Assembly: GCA_002441525.1 (NCBI GenBank)
Contig: DJWH01000080.1
Location: 1-32,942, forward strand
DNA: 32,942 nt
Source: Acholeplasmataceae bacterium UBA6235
GTDB taxonomy: Bacteria; Bacillota_I; Bacilli_A; Acholeplasmatales; UBA5453
Direction: 5' to 3'
Part shown: positions 22,883-31,178 of the stretch, in pieces
Layout: every line of letters starts with the position of its first letter
Position numbering within the stretch: the first letter of the stretch is position 1
Notes under the pieces: model-generated
Databases searched by the model: none
Seen by the model: only the letters and a program-made list of their open reading frames with translations
Told to the model about the DNA's origin: nothing
Program-made: the position numbers and the translations under genes

Positions 22883-23556
22883 CCTATGCATATGATTTAC
22901 ACATCCACAGCGTTTTATCACCCTGCGGGGATGTCTTAATGACACCCAATAACATCTTTAATATGGCAACTTTAAAAGGCTTGGACATCATCGCCATCAC
23001 TGACCACAATTCTTTAAAACAATTGAAGGTGTGTCATGAGCTATCTCAAAGCTATGATTTGTTGTTTATCCCAGGGGTAGAAATCACCGTGAAAGAAGAC
23101 TTTGACGTCTTGTGTTACTTTAAACACATCGACGACGCGTTGGCTTTTGACCTTTTACTCGAACAAGCCTTACCGAAAATTATGAATCAACCAGAACAAT
23201 TCGGTGAGCAATACATCTGTGATATCCATGATGATTTTGTGGCAGAAGCACCATACCTGCTCATTAATCCTATTGAATGGACTCTACAAGAACTCATCGA
23301 AAATCTAAAAGCATTTCCACACATCTCAATCTATGCACACCTCGACAAAAAGAGTCGTAGTGGTAAGGATTATGTCAAACAATACCCACTCGACGGCATT
23401 GAATTCATAAATCCCGAATTAAAACAGGCCAAAAACCATTTAAAAAATAGCGATGCCCATCAAATCATCGATATATTAGAAAATACAGAACACAATCAAA
23501 TCGATCTTGATGAATTATCCATAGAAGCATTCTTTAGGTATTTCCATCATGACTAA
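22879..23556 (+). CDS. PHP-domain phosphoesterase of the hydrogenase operon
   Basis: Protein of 225 residues with the polymerase-and-histidinol-phosphatase fold. Metal ligand motifs are complete: DLHIH (H8, H10), ITDHN (D42, H43), GVEIT (E68), a following H83 (CYFKH), YAHLD, and NSDAH near residues 190-194. PHP enzymes hydrolyse phosphate esters or phosphodiesters with a tri-metal centre. Its substrate is unknown. The sequence between H83 and the second half (FDLLLEQALPKIMNQPEQFG) is helical. The start overlaps the preceding stop (ATGA) and its end overlaps the next gene by 8 nt, so it is firmly in the operon. The pairing with nucleotide-binding ATPases suggests it may destroy a signalling phosphate compound (speculative). 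Confidence 0.82.
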   Translation: MTYAYDLHIHSVLSPCGDVLMTPNNIFNMATLKGLDIIAITDHNSLKQLKVCHELSQSYDLLFIPGVEITVKEDFDVLCYFKHIDDALAFDLLLEQALPKIMNQPEQFGEQYICDIHDDFVAEAPYLLINPIEWTLQELIENLKAFPHISIYAHLDKKSRSGKDYVKQYPLDGIEFINPELKQAKNHLKNSDAHQIIDILENTEHNQIDLDELSIEAFFRYFHHD

Positions 23557-24073
23557 ATTCACCGATTACTTATATGACTTGATTCAAAATTCGATTGATG
23601 CGAAAGCGTCAAACATCGAATTGCACATGAAGCATCAAGGGTTATTACGCGTCACCATCCAAGACAATGGCGTTGGGATGGATGAAGCCACCTTGATGAA
23701 AGTCAAAACATTCAGTTATTCTTCCAGAAAAACAAGAACTGTGGGATTAGGCCTTTCCCTGATCCACGATTTAACGATTCAAACGAATGGTTACTTTGAA
23801 ATCACATCCAAATTGGGTGTGGGGACAACCCTATCTTTAGGGTTTGATGATCAACACATCGATTTTCCAGAGATGGGCGATATTCCGGCTTTGATTGCAG
23901 ATTTGTACATGCATCAAGGGGTAGAGAATTTGGTGTTCAGCTTAGATGATTTTAAACTGGATTTCGAATCATTAGGACTCAATCAAACCAATAAATCCTA
24001 CAAACAAAGAAACCAATTATACAATTACGTTCAAGAAAAATTAATAGAGGTGGCAAATGAAAACACTAGATGA
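23549..24073 (+). CDS. GHKL ATPase with unique C-terminal region (hydrogenase operon)
   Basis: Protein of 174 residues. Residues 1-100 are a histidine-kinase/MutL-type ATP-binding domain: N-box LYDLIQNSIDAKASNI (8-23, N14), G1 box QDNGVGMD (38-45, D39), and G2 loop TVGLGLSLI (64-72). It looks more like MutL/HATPase_c than the anti-sigma ATPase two genes upstream. There is no dimerisation or phosphoacceptor domain. The last 75 residues (acidic, with YKQRNQLYNYVQEKLIEV helix) match nothing I know. It overlaps the PHP gene by 8 nt and the ferredoxin gene by 17 nt. Annotated elsewhere as a histidine kinase-like protein in such operons, but kinase activity is unlikely from this architecture. Confidence 0.78.
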   Translation: MTKFTDYLYDLIQNSIDAKASNIELHMKHQGLLRVTIQDNGVGMDEATLMKVKTFSYSSRKTRTVGLGLSLIHDLTIQTNGYFEITSKLGVGTTLSLGFDDQHIDFPEMGDIPALIADLYMHQGVENLVFSLDDFKLDFESLGLNQTNKSYKQRNQLYNYVQEKLIEVANENTR

Positions 24074-24428
24074 ACTCAAGCAGTTACGTGATGAATCCTT
24101 AAAAAAGATGACGATGCGTTATCAAAAGGATGGCTTTAGAATTCAAGTTGGGATGGGTACCTGTGGCATCGCCAGTGGTGCGAGACCGATTTTGAATGCA
24201 TTTTTAGAACAAATCGAACTCAGTGAATTGAAAAATGTGACGGTAACCCAAGTGGGATGCATGGGTGAATGTGCCCACGAACCGATGGCTGAAATCATCG
24301 ATGAATCGGGACAATCCTACATTTATTGTGCGCTCACGATTCCGATGGTCAGACAAATTGTCGAAAGACACATTGTGAACCATCAACCGATTACGAAATA
24401 TTTACTCTCCGAAAGAAAGGACAAATAA
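24057..24428 (+). CDS. 2Fe-2S ferredoxin, thioredoxin-like (hydrogenase operon)
   Basis: Protein of 123 residues with a thioredoxin-like ferredoxin fold: IQVGMGTCGIASGARP (C36), QVGCMGECAHEP (C68, C72), YIYC (C91). These four cysteines would hold one 2Fe-2S cluster. The spacing resembles the N-terminal domain of HydB/HndC and the HndB subunit of NADP-reducing hydrogenases. The ribosome binding site GAGGTGG precedes the ATG, inside the ATPase gene. Located immediately before hydB, it may be a fourth subunit (HydD/HndB-like) of the complex or a dedicated electron carrier. Confidence 0.87.
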   Translation: MKTLDELKQLRDESLKKMTMRYQKDGFRIQVGMGTCGIASGARPILNAFLEQIELSELKNVTVTQVGCMGECAHEPMAEIIDESGQSYIYCALTIPMVRQIVERHIVNHQPITKYLLSERKDK

Positions 24429-24431
24429 ACG

Positions 24432-26243
24432 ATGTTAGAACGTATTCAAGTCCTCATCTGTGGGGGAACCGGGTGTATGTCTTCACACTCGAAAGAAATC
24501 AAAAAAGCATTTGAAGATGAATTGACCCTATTGGGCATCAAATCCGAAGTGGGTTTGGTCTTAACGGGTTGTTTTGGGTTGTGTGAAAAAGGACCCGTTT
24601 TGGTCGTTTATCCCGATGAAACCTTTTATTCACACGTCACTGTAGGTGATGTGCGAACCATTTGTGAAGAACACCTCTTAAAAGGTCGTCCGGTTCAACG
24701 ATTGATGGTCAATGACCCGATTGCGAAAACAAAGATCAAACAAATGAGTCAACTTAAGTTTTATTCGAAACAAAAAAGAATTGCGTTAAGAAACTGCGGA
24801 CAGATCAATCCATTAGACATCAATGAATACATCGCCAAAGATGGTTATATGGCATTGGGTAAAATTTTATCTGAAATGAGTCCTGAAGCGGTCATTGATG
24901 AAGTCATCAAATCTGGACTCAAAGGTCGTGGCGGTGGGGGCTTCCCAACCGGCATGAAATGGCAGTTTGCGAGAAGTTCTCAAAGTAAGGTCAAATACGT
25001 TATCTGTAACGCTGATGAGGGCGACCCAGGTGCGTTCATGGATAGAGCGATTTTAGAAGGTGACCCACACTCGGTATTAGAAGCGATGGCCATTTGTGGT
25101 TACGCGATTGGGTCTAACCAAGGCTATATTTATGTCAGAGCGGAATACCCAGTGGCGGTTGAACGTTTGTACCACGCAATTGGTCAAGCCAGAGAATATG
25201 GCTTACTTGGTAAAAACATTTTCGGTACAGATTTCGAGTTCGATATTGATTTAAGACTCGGTGCCGGTGCCTTTGTGTGCGGTGAAGAAACCGCCCTCAT
25301 TCGATCGATTGAAGGTTATCGTGGAATGCCAACTTCCAAACCCCCATTCCCAGCTGTCAAAGGCTTATGGGGTCAACCAACCAATGTCAATAATGTCGAA
25401 ACCTTCGCGAATGTGCCAGTGATTTTCTTACGTGGTGCAGACTATTTTAGATCCATCGGTACCGCTAAATCACCTGGTACCAAAGTTTTCGCGCTTGGCG
25501 GTAAAATCAATAATACGGGACTCGTTGAAGTACCGATGGGAACGACCTTAAGAGAAGTTGTCTTCGACATCGGTGGTGGAATCCCACAAAAACGTAAATT
25601 CAAAGCGATTCAAACGGGGGGACCTTCCGGTGGTTGTATCACCGAAAAAGATTTGGATACCCCGATTGATTTTGATAACTTAACCGCTCTTGGCTCGATG
25701 ATGGGTTCTGGTGGGATGATCATTATGGACGAAGATAACTGTATGGTCGACGTGGCGCGATTCTATTTAGACTTTACGGTCGATGAATCTTGCGGGAAAT
25801 GCACCCCTTGTCGTGAGGGAACCAAACAAATGCTCGATATTTTAAACAAGATTTGTGATGGTGAAGGCACATTAGAAGACATCGATGAACTCGAACGTTT
25901 GGGTGAAATGATTAAAAAGACTTCCCTTTGTGGGCTCGGTCAAACCGCACCAAACCCCGTATTATCGACCATCAAACACTTTAGAGAAGAATACATCGCC
26001 CACGTGGTCGATAAAACCTGTCCAGCAGGTGTGTGTTCTAACCTCACCCACTTCGTCATTCATGACAACTGTATTGGTTGTACAAAATGTGCGAAGAACT
26101 GTCCTGTCAATGCCATATCAGGTTGGCCAAAACAAGTCCATATTTTAGACCAAGAGTTGTGCATCAAGTGTGGTGCTTGTAAGAAAGCCTGCCCTGTGGG
26201 TGCGATTACCTCTGAACCATTACATAAAGGAGTATCCCTATGA
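24432..26243 (+). CDS. hydB: Bifurcating [FeFe] hydrogenase beta subunit (NuoF-like)
   Basis: Protein of 603 residues. Domains in order are: thioredoxin-like 2Fe-2S domain (C10, C15, C47, C51); NuoF flavoprotein with KGRGGGGFPTGMKW (164-177) and NADEGDPGAFMDR (193-205) for FMN/NAD binding; SLBB region; 4Fe-4S site ESCGKCTPCREGT (C454, C457, C460, with C500); and a C-terminal 2x[4Fe-4S] ferredoxin (C547/550/553/557 and C577/580/583/587). It oxidises NADH (or makes it) and is the likely site of flavin-based electron bifurcation with HydA and HydC. AAAGGA precedes the ATG. The stop TGA overlaps the hydA ATG. Length and domain order are standard for HydB/HndC. Confidence 0.95.
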   Translation: MLERIQVLICGGTGCMSSHSKEIKKAFEDELTLLGIKSEVGLVLTGCFGLCEKGPVLVVYPDETFYSHVTVGDVRTICEEHLLKGRPVQRLMVNDPIAKTKIKQMSQLKFYSKQKRIALRNCGQINPLDINEYIAKDGYMALGKILSEMSPEAVIDEVIKSGLKGRGGGGFPTGMKWQFARSSQSKVKYVICNADEGDPGAFMDRAILEGDPHSVLEAMAICGYAIGSNQGYIYVRAEYPVAVERLYHAIGQAREYGLLGKNIFGTDFEFDIDLRLGAGAFVCGEETALIRSIEGYRGMPTSKPPFPAVKGLWGQPTNVNNVETFANVPVIFLRGADYFRSIGTAKSPGTKVFALGGKINNTGLVEVPMGTTLREVVFDIGGGIPQKRKFKAIQTGGPSGGCITEKDLDTPIDFDNLTALGSMMGSGGMIIMDEDNCMVDVARFYLDFTVDESCGKCTPCREGTKQMLDILNKICDGEGTLEDIDELERLGEMIKKTSLCGLGQTAPNPVLSTIKHFREEYIAHVVDKTCPAGVCSNLTHFVIHDNCIGCTKCAKNCPVNAISGWPKQVHILDQELCIKCGACKKACPVGAITSEPLHKGVSL

Positions 26244-28000
26244 AACCTGTACACATTACCATCAATGGGTTACCATATACCGTTGACAGCACCCAAACCA
26301 TCTTGGAAGCTGCCACTAAAAACAATGTCTACATTCCCCGCCTTTGTTTCTTAAAAGATGTCCATGAAGAAGCGAACTGCCGTGTGTGTAGTGTTAAAAT
26401 CGAAGGTCAAAAAAACTTAAAACCAGCGTGTAAGACGTTGGTCTCTGAAGGAATGAACATCATCACCGACGACCAAGAAGTCTACGATACGGTTAGTATG
26501 AACCTAGAACTCTTAACCCATCGTCACCATTTCGAATGTTTCAAGTGTTCCAGAGAAGACAATTGTGAATTCTTGGATTTACTCAGAAAATACTCCATCG
26601 ATAATGAATTCTCACAGCTTTACGGGATGTTTGATGAAGAAAACTACTATTATCAAGACGATAATGGTGTGATGATCATCGATTCTAGTAAATGTATTTT
26701 ATGTGGCAGATGTGTATCGGCTTGTGAAAAACAATCGGGATTATCTGTATTACACTTTAACAATCGTGGGAATAAAACCTATGTTGGACCAGCCTTATTT
26801 CATAGCCTAGATGATGCAGGATGTATCTATTGTGGTAAATGTATTGGGGCTTGCCCAACCGGCGCTTTAAGAGAAAAAGACGACATCAAGAATGTCGAAC
26901 GTGTCTTAAGAGACCCTAAGAAGAAAGTCGTTGTCCAAGTCGCACCAGCGGTGAGAGCTGCATTGGGTGAAGCGTTTGGTTACCCGATTGGAACCGATGT
27001 CGAAGGCAAGATGTTCCAAGCATTGAAGGCATTGGGTGTCGATGAAATCATGGACACCAACTTTACAGCGGACTTAACCATTTTAGAAGAAGGCACAGAA
27101 TTCTTACATAGACTCGAACACGGTGGACCGTTTCCAATGTTCACTTCCTGTTCTCCAGGTTGGGTCAACTTATTAGAACAATATTATCCTGAATTTATCC
27201 CTAACCTATCGACTTGTAAGTCCCCACAACAAATGGCTGGGGCGTTAATCAAGACCTATTACGCCGATAAGATGGGCTATAATCCAAAAGACATCGTTTC
27301 GATTTCCATCATGCCATGTATCGCGAAAAAAGCAGAAGCGAGACGTGACGGCATGGGTCGAGATGGGTACCAAGATGTCGATTATGTGCTAACCACCAGA
27401 GAATTCGCGAGACTCATCAAACGTCGTGGGATCGATTTTAGAAACCTTGAAGATTCCAAACCGTTTGGGATGCTCGCCACATATACTGGTGCTGGTGCCA
27501 TCTTTGGCGCAACCGGTGGGGTGATGGAAGCCGCACTCAGAACCGTATCAGAAATCCTAGAACAAAAAGAAACCCCAATCGATTTCTTAGAAATGCGTGG
27601 GACACAAGACATTAAGGAAGCGACTTATGTCCTTCAAGGGAAAGAAATCAACGTCGCAGTTGTTCATGGCGGTGCCGCAACCAAAGCGTTTTTAGAAAAC
27701 CTTAAAACAACCGAAAAACAATATCATTTTGTTGAATTCATGGGTTGCACAGGTGGATGTATCAATGGTGGTGGCCAACCGGTTGTTACCGCGAGAGACC
27801 AAGAAACCTACGATGTTCGTGCTTTACGTGCGAGCGTTTTATACAAGATTGACGAAAAACAACGCATGCGTAAGAGCCATCAAAACCCATTCGTTCAAGA
27901 ACTCTATCAGAACTTCTTAGAAAAACCACATTCGAAAAAATCCCATGAATTGTTACACACCAAATATAAGAAGCGTGACATTTATGCCAGCGTGGAGTAA
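26240..28000 (+). CDS. hydA: [FeFe] hydrogenase catalytic subunit (group A)
   Basis: Protein of 586 residues. It has an N-terminal 2Fe-2S domain (C36, C47, C50, C64), a His-ligated 4Fe-4S site (H96-x3-C100-x2-C103-x5-C109), a 2x[4Fe-4S] ferredoxin (C152/155/158/162 and C195/198/201/205) and the H-cluster domain. H-cluster motifs: L1 is TSCSPGW (302-308), L2 is MPCIAKKAE (358-366, C360), L3 is EFMGCTGGCINGGGQP (499-514; C503, C507). Note that L1 has Ser305 where the canonical TSCCPxW has a second Cys. It reduces protons with electrons from NADH and reduced ferredoxin. AAGGAG lies 7 nt before the ATG. Maturases HydE, HydF and HydG are not in the window. Confidence 0.95.
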   Translation: MKPVHITINGLPYTVDSTQTILEAATKNNVYIPRLCFLKDVHEEANCRVCSVKIEGQKNLKPACKTLVSEGMNIITDDQEVYDTVSMNLELLTHRHHFECFKCSREDNCEFLDLLRKYSIDNEFSQLYGMFDEENYYYQDDNGVMIIDSSKCILCGRCVSACEKQSGLSVLHFNNRGNKTYVGPALFHSLDDAGCIYCGKCIGACPTGALREKDDIKNVERVLRDPKKKVVVQVAPAVRAALGEAFGYPIGTDVEGKMFQALKALGVDEIMDTNFTADLTILEEGTEFLHRLEHGGPFPMFTSCSPGWVNLLEQYYPEFIPNLSTCKSPQQMAGALIKTYYADKMGYNPKDIVSISIMPCIAKKAEARRDGMGRDGYQDVDYVLTTREFARLIKRRGIDFRNLEDSKPFGMLATYTGAGAIFGATGGVMEAALRTVSEILEQKETPIDFLEMRGTQDIKEATYVLQGKEINVAVVHGGAATKAFLENLKTTEKQYHFVEFMGCTGGCINGGGQPVVTARDQETYDVRALRASVLYKIDEKQRMRKSHQNPFVQELYQNFLEKPHSKKSHELLHTKYKKRDIYASVE

Positions 28001-28883
28001 GAAAAGTTATTTATTGGTTTTAATCCTAGCGTTGAGTCTCCAAATGTTCGGATGTGAGTCTAAAAGATTAAACATCTTAATACCTACGGGTAGCCCTCAA
28101 TACGCCGCTGCCTATATACAACAAAGTGAACAATACAACGTCACGGTCGTGAGCGGTGCAGATGCGTTAACAGCAGGCTTTAATGATATTGGGTATGACA
28201 TCATCATCGCCCCAGTCAATATGGGGGCGAAACTATACGCTGCTAAACCCAATTATCAACTCTCAGGTGTCATCACTTGGGGTAACTATTATTTGATCAG
28301 TGCGTCAGAAATCGATCTATCCGTCGTAGACCGATTAGACATCACTGCGTTTGGGGAAAACCAAATACCAGACTTCATGTTGAAATACATTTTAAATCAC
28401 CATGACATCGAAGCGAACATCACTTACCTCGATTCTGTCGCGAGTATCACAAGCGCGTATTTATTGGATTCCTCCAAGATTTATTTGATCGCAGAACCGA
28501 GCATGAGTATTTTACAAACCAAAAAGACGCTTCAATATGTCGATTTACAAAGTGAGTATCAAAACATCACAGGAGAAACGGGTTTTCCTCAAGCCGGTGT
28601 ATTTGTACATAAAAATATCCCCACACTGGATTTGGATTTATTTCATTCGAGACTGATTCAATCCATATATAAACTCAAACACAGTGACGACGCTTTAACC
28701 GTTTTGAAATCACTCGGGATAGAATTACCAGAAGCGGCTTTTAATCCAGCGATTAATCGTTCAAACATTGATTTTTTAGTCAGTGCGGATGCGAAAGATG
28801 CCCTAAACACCTTTTATCAACTCATTTATGATTTTAACCCAAACTTTATCGGACAAATACCGAACGACGATTTTTACAGGTAA
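27984..28883 (+). CDS. Substrate-binding lipoprotein of an ABC importer (NMT1/SsuA-like)
   Basis: Protein of 299 residues: signal peptide MPAWSKKSYLLVLILALS with lipobox MFGC (C24), then a two-lobe binding protein. NILIPTGSPQYAAAYI opens lobe 1, DIIIAPVNMGAKLY and the ITAFGENQIPDFML hinge region follow, and LIAEPSMSIL with TGFPQAGVFVH recalls the NMT1/SsuA/TauA fold. It would capture an anionic or aromatic small molecule outside the membrane. An in-frame ATG at 27945 lies in hydA and would ruin the signal peptide, so 27984 is chosen. It overlaps the end of hydA by 17 nt and must be co-transcribed with the hydrogenase. The permease follows after 3 nt. Confidence 0.82.
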   Translation: MPAWSKKSYLLVLILALSLQMFGCESKRLNILIPTGSPQYAAAYIQQSEQYNVTVVSGADALTAGFNDIGYDIIIAPVNMGAKLYAAKPNYQLSGVITWGNYYLISASEIDLSVVDRLDITAFGENQIPDFMLKYILNHHDIEANITYLDSVASITSAYLLDSSKIYLIAEPSMSILQTKKTLQYVDLQSEYQNITGETGFPQAGVFVHKNIPTLDLDLFHSRLIQSIYKLKHSDDALTVLKSLGIELPEAAFNPAINRSNIDFLVSADAKDALNTFYQLIYDFNPNFIGQIPNDDFYR

Positions 28884-28886
28884 ACT

Positions 28887-29618
28887 ATGAAACATTGGAT
28901 GAGATTGTCTTCAATTCTATCGATTTTCATCGTATGGTATCTCATTTATTTGTGGGTAGATCACCCACTATTGATGCCATCGATCGAAGATACCATCAGG
29001 GCTTTATTCAGGCTTTTCGGCAGCAGGGATGCCGTGCTTGCAATGATGCACACTTTCGTGCGACTTGGCATATGCATCGGCATCTCGCTTGCCTTAGCAA
29101 TGATACTGGCCTTTTTGAGTTATCGATTTAAACACATGGAAACATTCTTACATCCGTACATGGTTTTATTTAGAACCATCCCCTTGGTTTCTGTCATTCT
29201 CATCACATTTGTCTTGGTTCATTTCAGTTTAACCACCTATATCATCACATTTTTAATGATTTTTCCGATTTTATATCAAGCCATCTTGAGTGGACTAAAT
29301 GCCATCGATCCAAGTTATATCGATGTCTATAAACTCGAAAAAGGGACCTTTTTCTCGAGTATTGAATACTTGTATTTTCCAATGACGAGACCATTCATCC
29401 TACTAGGGTTCTTACAATCCTTGGGGTTAGGTCTCAAAGTCATTGTCATGGCAGAATTCATCACCCAAGCTCAAAACGGGATTGGTAGACTCATCTATCA
29501 AGCGCGAGTGAACTTGAAATACGATCAAATTTTCGCCATCACCATCATCTTAGTCCTCATGACGTTTCTCATAGAAACGCTCGTAAAGAAACTCAATCAA
29601 GATATTGAAAAAGCCTAA
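28887..29618 (+). CDS. ABC transporter permease (SsuC/TauC-like)
   Basis: Integral membrane protein of 243 residues with about six helices, of the nitrate/sulfonate/taurine-type binding-protein-dependent permeases. The coupling helix loop includes ILSGLNAIDPSYIDVYKLE (close to the EAA motif; about 136-154) and the C-terminal LGLKVIVMAEFITQAQNGIG (about 181-200), which is distinctive for SsuC/TauC/ThiX-type permeases. It pairs with the upstream binding lipoprotein. No ATPase gene is adjacent, and the terminator right after the stop ends the operon, so the ATPase must be encoded elsewhere or shared. Confidence 0.88.
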   Translation: MKHWMRLSSILSIFIVWYLIYLWVDHPLLMPSIEDTIRALFRLFGSRDAVLAMMHTFVRLGICIGISLALAMILAFLSYRFKHMETFLHPYMVLFRTIPLVSVILITFVLVHFSLTTYIITFLMIFPILYQAILSGLNAIDPSYIDVYKLEKGTFFSSIEYLYFPMTRPFILLGFLQSLGLGLKVIVMAEFITQAQNGIGRLIYQARVNLKYDQIFAITIILVLMTFLIETLVKKLNQDIEKA

Positions 29619-29646
29619 AAACACAGTCAAAAGCTGTGTTTTTTTA
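29617..29646 (+). terminator. Rho-independent terminator of the hydrogenase operon
   Basis: AAAACACAG pairs with CTGTGTTTT around TCAAAAG, followed by T-rich sequence. It starts on the last bases of the permease stop region and abuts the -35 box of the next promoter. Confidence 0.9.
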
Positions 29647-29675
29647 TTGACAAGACTATTTTTTAGGTCTATACT
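29647..29675 (+). promoter_or_regulatory. Sigma-A-type promoter of the tetR-ABC operon
   Basis: TTGACA (29647-29652), a perfect -35, and TATACT (29670-29675) with a 17-bp spacer. Transcription should begin near 29682, inside the palindrome described next. Confidence 0.85.
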
Positions 29676-29681
29676 ATAAAT

Positions 29682-29697
29682 GTGACAAGCGTGTCAC
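29682..29697 (+). promoter_or_regulatory. Palindromic operator candidate at the tetR start site
   Basis: GTGACA-AGCG-TGTCAC is a perfect 6-bp inverted repeat with a 4-bp centre, 6 bp downstream of the -10 box, and 4 bp before the GGAGG ribosome binding site of tetR. A TetR dimer bound here would block transcription of its own gene and the ABC exporter. The arrangement is typical of TetR autoregulation. Binding is inferred. Confidence 0.7.
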
Positions 29698-29710
29698 TTT
29701 TGGAGGACAT

Positions 29711-30325
29711 ATGCCAAAGGAAACGTTCATCAACCTAAAACCACATAAAAAAGAGAAGCTCATGCAGGCGATGACCAAAGAACTATCGATTCATACCTTT
29801 GAGCATTTATCGATTGCGAATATTGTCAGAGATGCAGAAATACCCCGGGGTTCTTTCTATCAGTACTTTGAAGACAAAGAAGACCTCTATCAGTACTATT
29901 TCAGCCACATCGCATCATTGAAAATGGATTACTTTAAGGACATCTTCATGAGTTCGACGATGACATTCTTCGAACGGATTGCAACCTTATTCAAACAGGG
30001 ATTGGTGTTTAAAAAGAAGTACCCTGAATTGGTGGAGGTTGCGAAAAAGATGTATGAAAGCGACTACTACAAAGACCTCTTGATCAAAGGCGGTTGGGAG
30101 AATAAAGTTGTAGATACTTACGAAGTTTGGATCAAACAAGACCAACAGTTAGGCATCATCCGTGAAACGATTGATTCGAAAATGTTGTCTGAATTGATCA
30201 ATGAAATGACTACTCGGATATCATTAGATAGTTTTATATATGACAAATACGACGAAAGTGTTTGGGAACACAAACTCGATGAGATGTTAGACATCCTCAA
30301 GAAAGGAATATTAAACCATGTTTAG
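29711..30325 (+). CDS. TetR/AcrR family transcriptional regulator
   Basis: Protein of 204 residues. The N-terminal TetR helix-turn-helix spans about residues 12-60 (KKEKLMQAMTKELSIHTFEH, LSIANIVRDAEIPRGSFYQYF, EDKEDLYQYYF), with the recognition helix at IPRGSFYQYF. The C-terminal ligand-binding domain is helical and too variable to predict the ligand. GGAGG lies 4 nt before the ATG. It is the first gene of a four-gene operon with an ABC exporter, its stop overlapping the ATPase ATG, so it most likely represses the exporter and itself until an effector or drug is bound. Confidence 0.93.
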   Translation: MPKETFINLKPHKKEKLMQAMTKELSIHTFEHLSIANIVRDAEIPRGSFYQYFEDKEDLYQYYFSHIASLKMDYFKDIFMSSTMTFFERIATLFKQGLVFKKKYPELVEVAKKMYESDYYKDLLIKGGWENKVVDTYEVWIKQDQQLGIIRETIDSKMLSELINEMTTRISLDSFIYDKYDESVWEHKLDEMLDILKKGILNHV

Positions 30326-31178
30326 TGTAAAAGATTTGAGATTTACGTATCCAAAGAATGACTTACCTACCATCAAAGGTATTTCCTTTGATATCCAAAA
30401 AGGAGAAATCTTCGGATTTTTAGGACCTTCTGGGGCAGGGAAGAGTACCACTCAAAAGATTTTAATCAAATTATTAGACCGCTATGAAGGTGCGATTTAT
30501 TACGATGGTAAATCCCTTCAAGAACTCGACCAAAGCTTCTTTGAAAACATTGGGGTCTCTTTTGAAATGCCGATTCACTTCTCTAAACTCACCGCGATGG
30601 AAAACATCGAATTCTTTAAGAAACTCTATAAGAAGAACATCGATGTAGAATCCTTGATGAAAAAAGTCGGTTTGTGGGAAGACCGAAACAAATTGGTTTC
30701 TGAATATTCTAAAGGTATGAAAATCCGTTTAAACTTCGTGAGAGCTATGCTCAATGACCCTGAAATGTTGTTCTTAGATGAACCGACCAACGGGTTAGAC
30801 CCAGCGAACGCGATGATTCTTAAAAACCTCATCAAAACCTACAAACAAAATGGGGGTACCGTATTCATCACCTCCCACATCATGGCTGATATTGATCAAC
30901 TCTGTGACCGTGTCGCGTTTATCGTGAATGGTGAAATCAAAGAAATTGACTCCCCAAGAAACTTAAAGATCAAATATGGTCAAAGAACCATCAAAGTCGA
31001 ATACAAAGAACAAGGACATACCCTCAGTCAAAGTTTCCCAATGGACAAGATTGGTCAAAATGAGGACTTCGTGAACCTCATTCAAACCAAAGACATTGAA
31101 ACCATCCACAGTGGGGAAACCACACTCGAAGAAATCTTCATCCAAGTGACAGGGGTTGGTTTAAGTCATGAGTCCTAG
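30318..31178 (+). CDS. ABC transporter ATP-binding protein (exporter type)
   Basis: Protein of 286 residues: Walker A GPSGAGKST (36-44), signature region EYSKGMKIRL (129-138, a YSKGM variant of LSGGQ), Walker B MLFLDEPTNGLDP (150-162) and H-loop H187. The Q-loop position reads SFEMP (E in place of Q), as in some drug/fluoroquinolone-export ATPases of this class. A C-terminal domain of about 70 residues follows (IKVEYKEQ onwards). It would power the two membrane subunits encoded next. It overlaps tetR by 8 nt and the first permease by 11 nt. Confidence 0.93.
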   Translation: MFSVKDLRFTYPKNDLPTIKGISFDIQKGEIFGFLGPSGAGKSTTQKILIKLLDRYEGAIYYDGKSLQELDQSFFENIGVSFEMPIHFSKLTAMENIEFFKKLYKKNIDVESLMKKVGLWEDRNKLVSEYSKGMKIRLNFVRAMLNDPEMLFLDEPTNGLDPANAMILKNLIKTYKQNGGTVFITSHIMADIDQLCDRVAFIVNGEIKEIDSPRNLKIKYGQRTIKVEYKEQGHTLSQSFPMDKIGQNEDFVNLIQTKDIETIHSGETTLEEIFIQVTGVGLSHES

